Below, piece after piece: positions 1-3,835 of a stretch of 5,674 bases of DNA (position 1 is the first letter of the stretch; each line of letters begins with the position of its first letter). The DNA lies in assembly GCA_002762845.1 (NCBI GenBank), contig PCYB01000039.1, forward strand, positions 1 through 5,674, written 5' to 3'. The notes below the pieces were generated by a model. That model was not told the DNA's origin, searched no databases, and saw only the letters and a list, made by a program, of their open reading frames with translations. Source of the stretch: Candidatus Woesearchaeota archaeon CG10_big_fil_rev_8_21_14_0_10_36_11. GTDB lineage: Archaea > Nanobdellota > Nanobdellia > Woesearchaeales > GW2011-AR9. The translations under genes and the position numbers were made by a program.

Positions 1-37
1 GCTTAACAATTAATTCCCTTTCTTTTTTAGATATCAT
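1..37 (-). CDS. Possible N-terminus of a divergent gene, cut by the window edge
   Basis: Reading leftwards from an ATG at 35-37, an open frame reaches the window edge without a stop and gives MISKKERELIVK. No function can be assigned from 12 residues. A charged helical start of this kind is compatible with a small helix-turn-helix protein, among many others, but that is only a guess. The main support is positional: an AT-rich TATA-like element (62-71, read on the minus strand) sits about 28-29 nt upstream of the ATG, close to the spacing in front of the well-supported genes here. The gene would be transcribed divergently from argS. It could still be chance, since a 12-codon open frame is common in AT-rich DNA. 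Confidence 0.4.
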   Translation of the reverse strand, partial: MISKKERELIVK

Positions 38-60
38 TCCAAATAGAAAGATGTCCTAGT

Positions 61-71
61 ACTTATAATTT
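61..71 (-). promoter_or_regulatory. Candidate TATA box for the left-edge divergent gene
   Basis: On the minus strand this reads AAATTATAAGT, preceded by an A-rich stretch (ACAAAAGTAA) that could serve as a BRE. Its centre is about 28-29 nt before the ATG at 35-37, which fits leaderless initiation. The match to an archaeal TATA consensus is moderate and the region is AT-rich throughout, so this is weaker than the rpl10e promoter. Confidence 0.35.
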
Positions 72-166
72 ACTTTTGTCGGAGACTATAGTAATATAGA
101 TATCACGTTGTGTGGATAAGTTATACCCTGTCATTTTTATTTAACTCCATTTTCTCTTTATTTGTT

Positions 167-183
167 AAGAAAATTTAATAAAC
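167..183 (+). promoter_or_regulatory. argS promoter (BRE-like flank plus TATA box)
   Basis: AAGAAAA is followed directly by TTTAATAAA (174-182). The TATA centre is 27 nt before the ATG at 205, the distance at which archaeal transcription would begin at or next to the start codon. No Shine-Dalgarno sequence precedes the ATG; the stretch 191-204 is T-rich. The mRNA is therefore probably leaderless, which favours ATG 205 over the in-frame TTG at 199. The rest of the 38-204 spacer shows no gene. Confidence 0.6.
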
Positions 184-204
184 CCACCATTATTCTTTTT
201 GTGT

Positions 205-1899
205 ATGGATTTCAAACAGCAAATTATCAAACTCCTCACAAAAGAAACGAAACTTACACAAGATGAAGTGGAAACAATACTGTCAACGCCACCAGATCCA
301 AGATTAGGGGAATATGCATTTCATTGTTTCACGTTAGGAAAGAACCCACACGAAGCAGCAGAGAAACTCCAAAAGAAAATTAAAGTTCCTCCATTTCTTT
401 CCAAGATAGATGTTGTTGGCCCATACCTCAACTTTTTTGTAAACTATTCTGTTATGGCAAAAGATGTTCTTACAAAAATACATACAGAAAAGAAAACGTA
501 CGGGACAGGAAACGAAAAGAAAACTCTTGTTGTTGAATATTGTGGTCCTAATACCAATAAGCCCCTTCATTTGGGCCATTTACGAAATATGGCACTGGGG
601 AGTGCTCTTTGCCGCATTCTTTCGTATGGAGGAAATAAAGTACATCCCGTGAACATTATTAATGATAGAGGAATTCATATCTGCCAGTCAATGCTTGCAT
701 ATCAAAAGTGGGGAAAAAATAAAGTGCCAGACAAGAAAGGTGACCATTTTGTAGGAGATTATTATGTTCTCTTCTCAAAAAAAAGTAAAGAAAGTGAATC
801 ACTTAAAACTGAAGCACAAAACCTTCTTGTTCAATGGGAGATGAGAAATCCAGACGTACTCACGTTATGGAAAAAGATGAATAAATGGGTACTTGATGGT
901 TTTAACGAAACGTATAAACGGTTCGGCGTGTCGTTTGAAAAAGAATATTTTGAATCAGAAATGTATACACAAGGAAAAGAGATTGTTATGCAAGGTCTTG
1001 CAAAAGGGGTCTTTAAAGAAAAAGAAAATGGTATTATTGCAGAACTTGAAAAGTTTAACATTCCTACTAAAGTGGTTTTACGTGCAGACGGAACTTCTGT
1101 GTACATTACCCAAGATTTACAGTGTGTAGAACAACGCTACAAAGATTTTCATTTTAATAAAATGATGTATGTTGTTGCGTCTGAACAGAACGTTCATTTT
1201 AAACAATTATTCAAGATTGTAGAATTGCTTAAACGTCCGTATGCAAAGAATCTATATCATTGCAGTTATGGTCTTGTTCACCTTCCCTCCGGAAGGATGA
1301 AATCGCGGGAAGGAACTGTTATCGATGCTGATGATATCATGGATGAGATATCTGCCCTTGCGGAAAAAGAAGTTCGTGATCGGTACACAAAGATATCTTC
1401 AAAAGAAGTTAAAAAACGTGCAGAGTTTATTGCGTTGGCTGCAATAAAGTTTTTTATGCTTAAAACTGATCCATGTAAAGATATAATATTCAATCCAAAA
1501 GAGTCGTTAAGTTTTGAGGGCGAAACTGGACCGTATGTACAATATACACATGCACGAGCATGTTCAATCCTACGTAAAGCTTCGTCTCAATATGCACAAT
1601 CAGTTTCGGGTAATGTACACTTTGAATCATTTACAATTCCTGCAGAACGGGCCGTTGTACGACTTCTTGCCGATTTTCCTAATGTTGTTATGAAAGCTGC
1701 AGAAACAACAAAACCTCACCATATTGCAAACTATTGTATTTCGTTAGCACAAGCATTTAACGAGTTTTATCATTCGTGTCCTGTTCTGTCAGAGTTGGAA
1801 CATCAAATGAATGCTCGTTTGTTATTGGTTGACTGTGTTCGCCAGGTTTTAGAGAACAGTTTGGGTTTATTAGGAATTAAAGCGCCTGAAGAGATGTAA
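205..1899 (+). CDS. argS: Arginyl-tRNA synthetase
   Basis: Cytoplasmic class I synthetase that joins arginine to tRNA(Arg) using ATP; 564 residues, normal for the family. The N-terminal Add1-type tRNA-recognition domain covers about residues 1-90 (PRLGEYAFHCF near 33). The catalytic domain carries NTNKPLHLGHLRN, with the HIGH signature as HLGH at 122-125, then NDRGIHICQSM from 153, RADGTSVYITQDL from 293, and the KMSKS-equivalent RMKSREGT from 364. The C-terminal DALR anticodon-binding domain begins near ETGPYVQYTHAR (440 onward) and ends in the typical LLGIKAPEEM. All signature residues are present with no frameshift. ATG 205 is chosen over TTG 199 from the TATA spacing. The wording of the catalytic blocks (DRGIHIC, KKGDH, MKSREGTVIDADD) resembles, from memory, Bacteroidota-type ArgRS more than the usual archaeal KMSTRKG type, so bacterial ancestry is possible. 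The stop lies 9 bp from the stop of the convergent exported-protein operon, with no clear terminator between. Confidence 0.97.
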   Translation: MDFKQQIIKLLTKETKLTQDEVETILSTPPDPRLGEYAFHCFTLGKNPHEAAEKLQKKIKVPPFLSKIDVVGPYLNFFVNYSVMAKDVLTKIHTEKKTYGTGNEKKTLVVEYCGPNTNKPLHLGHLRNMALGSALCRILSYGGNKVHPVNIINDRGIHICQSMLAYQKWGKNKVPDKKGDHFVGDYYVLFSKKSKESESLKTEAQNLLVQWEMRNPDVLTLWKKMNKWVLDGFNETYKRFGVSFEKEYFESEMYTQGKEIVMQGLAKGVFKEKENGIIAELEKFNIPTKVVLRADGTSVYITQDLQCVEQRYKDFHFNKMMYVVASEQNVHFKQLFKIVELLKRPYAKNLYHCSYGLVHLPSGRMKSREGTVIDADDIMDEISALAEKEVRDRYTKISSKEVKKRAEFIALAAIKFFMLKTDPCKDIIFNPKESLSFEGETGPYVQYTHARACSILRKASSQYAQSVSGNVHFESFTIPAERAVVRLLADFPNVVMKAAETTKPHHIANYCISLAQAFNEFYHSCPVLSELEHQMNARLLLVDCVRQVLENSLGLLGIKAPEEM

Positions 1900-1908
1900 G
1901 ATTTAATA

Positions 1909-2232
1909 TTAATTATTGTTTAATGCTTCAATCATCACATTGAGAACTTGTATCGCGAACTTTATCTGGGGGTCTTTATAATTAACCTCATCATATGTTT
2001 CTACATGTTTTTCTTGACCACACACATTCGTTTCTGATGGTTTAAATGTTGTATTACCACATTCGTTAATATCAAAACACATTCTTGTTTGTATATCATT
2101 CATACAAACATCCCATTCATTACATTGCCAGATTTCTTGACACTCTTGTACATCAGTAGTACTTGTTGGAATACACGCTGACGTGAAAATGAACAATATA
2201 CACATCACAATAATACCAAAAATTATTTTCAT
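1909..2232 (-). CDS. Small Cys/Trp-rich exported protein, possible lipoprotein with a TSP1-like motif
   Basis: 107 residues. A hydrophobic N-terminus (2-19, IIFGIIVMCILFIF) is followed by TSAC at 17-20, a weak lipobox-like site, so the mature protein may be lipid-anchored at Cys20; an uncleaved anchor or ordinary secretion is also possible. Residues 31-71 form a compact motif: C31, W35, C37, W40, C43, then QTR at 48-50, C52, C58 and C71. The W-x-C-x2-W-x2-C followed by Q-x-R-x-C is like a minimal thrombospondin type 1 repeat, a motif I recall as frequent in exported proteins of Woesearchaeota-like archaea. Six motif cysteines would allow three disulfides outside the cell. The C-terminus (about 84-107) is a predicted amphipathic helix ending in NNN. 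It overlaps the upstream gene by four bases (ATGA), so the two are probably translated together. Binding partner and function are unknown. Confidence 0.8.
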   Translation of the reverse strand: MKIIFGIIVMCILFIFTSACIPTSTTDVQECQEIWQCNEWDVCMNDIQTRMCFDINECGNTTFKPSETNVCGQEKHVETYDEVNYKDPQIKFAIQVLNVMIEALNNN

Positions 2233-2801
2233 CCTAATGTTTCCTCACCTGGTTTCCACACAATGTTTGAGACTGTATCTTCAATTATACGTAATTTGTA
2301 ATTGTTTGTGGTATGTGGGAACCCTTCAACATCATTATAAAAGTTCCACAAAGAACGTTCCTCGGATGTAAACCTTTCTCCAACACCTACTGTATCAAAG
2401 TTTAATTGAACGTTTATTATTCTACTTTCATTAAGGCCTATCATATATCTACAATCTATATTTCTTTCACCATACTCTGCTGTTGGATCAAGAATAGAAC
2501 ATTTTCCAATCGATGCTATGAGTTCATTTGTTGTGTTATGACGAACAAAAGTTGATGTTATGGCTCGATAAATGTTATCCCTAAAAGCGAAAATAACAAA
2601 ATCATTAACAGGATCGCCACCCCCTTTTGGAAAGACACTTGCGATTCCTCCAATAAATCGGCCGCAATCACTTTCTTTACATAACTTCCCTTCAATTGCT
2701 GTATGTATTTCTACTCTGTCGGTAGAGTCCGCAGTTAATGTTACAGCGTACACAAACGATGCAATAAGAACAATTAACATCATCACAAGCATTTTTCGCA
2801 T
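2229..2801 (-). CDS. Exported protein of unknown function, first gene of a two-gene operon
   Basis: 190 residues; I do not recognise the family. A clear Sec signal peptide spans about 1-19 (basic MRK, hydrophobic core to FVYA, small residues at -3/-1 suggesting cleavage after Ala19). The mature part alternates short polar and beta-like hydrophobic segments and has no further membrane helix. Four cysteines (41, 46, 101, 117) could make two disulfides. There is a Gly-rich turn at 60-63 (GGGD) and two N-glycosylation sequons (N89-T-T, N124-E-S). A TATA box 28 nt upstream supports the first ATG over the internal Met codons at 4, 7 and 8. Its TGA stop overlaps the ATG of the Cys/Trp-rich partner, so the two products are probably made in fixed ratio and act together at the cell surface; this is inference from gene order. 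It diverges from cutA across a 122-bp spacer. Confidence 0.85.
   Translation of the reverse strand: MRKMLVMMLIVLIASFVYAVTLTADSTDRVEIHTAIEGKLCKESDCGRFIGGIASVFPKGGGDPVNDFVIFAFRDNIYRAITSTFVRHNTTNELIASIGKCSILDPTAEYGERNIDCRYMIGLNESRIINVQLNFDTVGVGERFTSEERSLWNFYNDVEGFPHTTNNYKLRIIEDTVSNIVWKPGEETLG
2243..2250 (-). promoter_or_regulatory. Shine-Dalgarno-like site before the second operon gene
   Basis: The minus strand reads AGGTGAGG, of which AGGTGA matches part of the archaeal SD (complement of the 16S 3' end). It lies inside the 3' end of the upstream coding region and ends about 12 nt before the ATG at 2230-2232, somewhat longer than ideal. It contrasts with the promoter-proximal genes, which lack an SD. 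Start/stop overlap alone could also drive reinitiation, so the site is plausible but not decisive. Confidence 0.4.
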
Positions 2802-2823
2802 TGTGTTTTTCTTATAATTATGA

Positions 2824-2834
2824 TATATATAAAT
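2824..2834 (-). promoter_or_regulatory. TATA box of the exported-protein operon
   Basis: The minus strand reads ATTTATATATA, a near-ideal archaeal TATA box preceded by AATAAG. Its centre (about 2829) is 28 nt before the ATG at 2799-2801, predicting a leaderless mRNA. No Shine-Dalgarno is visible in the T/A-rich gap before the start codon. Confidence 0.65.
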
Positions 2835-2844
2835 CTTATTATTA

Positions 2845-2870
2845 TCATTTAAGGGTAATTTAAGTCATTT
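2845..2870. repeat. Short direct repeats in the divergent promoter spacer
   Basis: ATTTAAG occurs at 2847-2853 and again at 2858-2864, 11 bp apart (about one helical turn), flanked by TCATTT at 2845-2850 and 2865-2870. The block lies just upstream of the operon TATA box and about 20 bp upstream of the cutA TATA box. The arrangement is compatible with a regulator-binding site. In DNA this AT-rich such repeats also arise by chance, so function is not shown. Confidence 0.3.
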
Positions 2871-2884
2871 GTAGTACCACAAAA

Positions 2885-2900
2885 AGGAAACATTAAAATA
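2885..2900 (+). promoter_or_regulatory. cutA promoter (BRE-like flank plus TATA box)
   Basis: AGGAAAC (2885-2891) resembles a BRE and is followed by ATTAAAATA (2892-2900). The centre is 28 nt before the ATG at 2924. AGGAG at 2900-2904 looks like a Shine-Dalgarno core but ends 19 nt before the start, too far for normal pairing, so a leaderless start is preferred. Confidence 0.55.
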
Positions 2901-2923
2901 GGAGTATTTTTTCATTTCTTTTC

Positions 2924-3247
2924 ATGCAATTCGTATTTTTGTACGTGACTTCAGTATCAAAAAAGGAAGCCGTAAAAATATCTACGCACCTTCTTAAAGA
3001 AAGACTTGTTGCGTGCGTAAACATGTTTCCTCTTAAAAGTATGTATTGGTGGAATGAAAAGATATGTACAAAGAGTGAATATGCCATTATTCTTAAAACT
3101 GAAAAAGGAGCATTTCCCCTTATTGAGAAAGCAATTATGAAACTGCACTCGTATTCCGTTCCGTGCATTACGAAAATATCAGTTGAACCAAATAAAGGGT
3201 ATGGAAACTGGCTTATGGAACAACTTGTTGGGAAGCTACATAAATAA
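2924..3247 (+). CDS. cutA: CutA1 family protein (divalent cation tolerance)
   Basis: 107 residues, the full length of this family of small, very stable cytoplasmic trimers with a ferredoxin-like fold. Family landmarks appear in order: the first strand FVFLYVTSVSKKEAVKIS (about 3-20), LLKERLVACVNMFP (23-36) with the conserved Cys-Val-Asn, the YWWNEKI hairpin (41-47), SEYAIILKT (51-59), LHSYSVPCI (74-82), equivalent to the usual LHPYEVPEI, and GYGNWL near the end. The usual Pro and Glu of that block are replaced by Ser in both places, a mild departure. CutA proteins bind copper and other divalent metals and were linked to metal tolerance in E. coli; the role in archaea is unsettled. It stands 41 bp before rpl10e on the same strand, but rpl10e has its own promoter, so co-transcription is possible rather than needed. 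Confidence 0.93.
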   Translation: MQFVFLYVTSVSKKEAVKISTHLLKERLVACVNMFPLKSMYWWNEKICTKSEYAIILKTEKGAFPLIEKAIMKLHSYSVPCITKISVEPNKGYGNWLMEQLVGKLHK

Positions 3248-3250
3248 GCT

Positions 3251-3266
3251 CGAAATCTTTATAAAC
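3251..3266 (+). promoter_or_regulatory. rpl10e promoter (BRE plus TATA box)
   Basis: CGAAAT (3251-3256) followed by CTTTATAAAC (3257-3266) is the best archaeal BRE/TATA match in the window. It begins three bases after the cutA stop codon. The TATA centre is 27 nt before the ATG at 3289, so transcription should start at or beside the start codon. A strong dedicated promoter suits a highly expressed ribosomal protein gene. Confidence 0.75.
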
Positions 3267-3288
3267 AGGCTACTTTTTAATAGGGAAT

Positions 3289-3804
3289 ATGGTGAAACTT
3301 AGGAAATTCGTGGCATACCAGAACATTGAGAGGCCGTACACTCGTATTAGTAAGTACGTTAAGAAAAATTATGTTCGTGGCGGTTTCCCTCATATGAAAG
3401 TTATTAAGTTTGATATGGGAACACCACAGAAGAAATATGATTCTGTTGTTTGTCTTAATTCAACCAGGAGAATGAACATACGACATAATGCTATTGAATC
3501 TGCGCGGATGACTTCAAACAGATTACTTGAAAAGTCATTTGGAAAAGATTATCATCTTCGTATTAAGATTTATCCATTTCACGTTTTGCGTGAAAATCCT
3601 TTAGCATCGGGAGCAGGTGCTGACAGGCTGAGTACAGGTATGAAAAAAGCGTTTGGAAAGTCTATCAGTTCAGCGGCACGAGTACGGGAAGGACAAACAT
3701 TACTTGAACTACGAATTAACAAAGCTAATGTAAAAATTGGGAAAGAAGCGCTTGCACGTGCAGCGAAAAAATTTCCGTGCATATGCAAAGTTGTTGTTCA
3801 ATAA
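3289..3804 (+). CDS. rpl10e: Large-subunit ribosomal protein L10e (uL16 family)
   Basis: 171 residues, normal for the archaeal/eukaryotic form of uL16. The protein sits in the central region of the large subunit near the tRNA A/P sites and supports peptidyl-transferase-centre function. Landmarks: the basic N-terminus with RPYTRISKY (15-23), the RGGFPHMKVIKFDMG region (30-44), the RHNAIESARMTSNRLL helix (65-80), HLRIKIYPFHVLRENPLA (89-106), the flexible SGAGADRLSTGMKKAFGK segment (107-124) that corresponds to the loop pointing towards the P-site tRNA, and a basic C-terminal helix and strand (ARAAKKFPCICKVVVQ). All parts are present and in frame. The ATG is set by the N-terminal match and by the TATA box 27 nt upstream; there is no Shine-Dalgarno. 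It is not in a ribosomal protein cluster here: its neighbours are cutA and a convergent surface-protein gene whose stop is 22 bp away. Confidence 0.97.
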   Translation: MVKLRKFVAYQNIERPYTRISKYVKKNYVRGGFPHMKVIKFDMGTPQKKYDSVVCLNSTRRMNIRHNAIESARMTSNRLLEKSFGKDYHLRIKIYPFHVLRENPLASGAGADRLSTGMKKAFGKSISSAARVREGQTLLELRINKANVKIGKEALARAAKKFPCICKVVVQ

Positions 3805-3819
3805 AATTTAAGATCTTCG

Positions 3820-3835
3820 CTTTTTTCTATTTTGA
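3820..3835 (+). terminator. Oligo-T terminator candidate after rpl10e
   Basis: CTTTTTTCTATTTTG gives a T6 run at 3821-3826 and a T4 run at 3830-3833, 17-29 nt past the rpl10e stop. Archaeal RNA polymerase terminates at such T-rich tracts without needing a hairpin. The tract overlaps the last codons and stop of the convergent surface-protein gene. The 8-bp palindrome AAGATCTT (3810-3817) just before it is too short to be a convincing stem. Confidence 0.5.

Noticed and set aside
63..134. 23-codon minus-strand frame in the argS upstream spacer
   Set aside because: It is very short, has no convincing start signal, and would cover the TATA element of the better-placed left-edge start.
199..204. 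TTG at 199 as the argS start, adding two residues
   Set aside because: ATG at 205 is the stronger codon and lies 27 nt from the TATA centre, as for the other genes; there is no Shine-Dalgarno to favour TTG.
2572..2817. Plus-strand open frame opposite the start of the exported-protein gene
   Set aside because: It lies opposite a gene with a clear signal peptide and promoter and has no own start signals.
2900..2904. AGGAG as a Shine-Dalgarno for cutA
   Set aside because: It ends 19 nt before the ATG, too far for normal pairing, and overlaps the TATA region.
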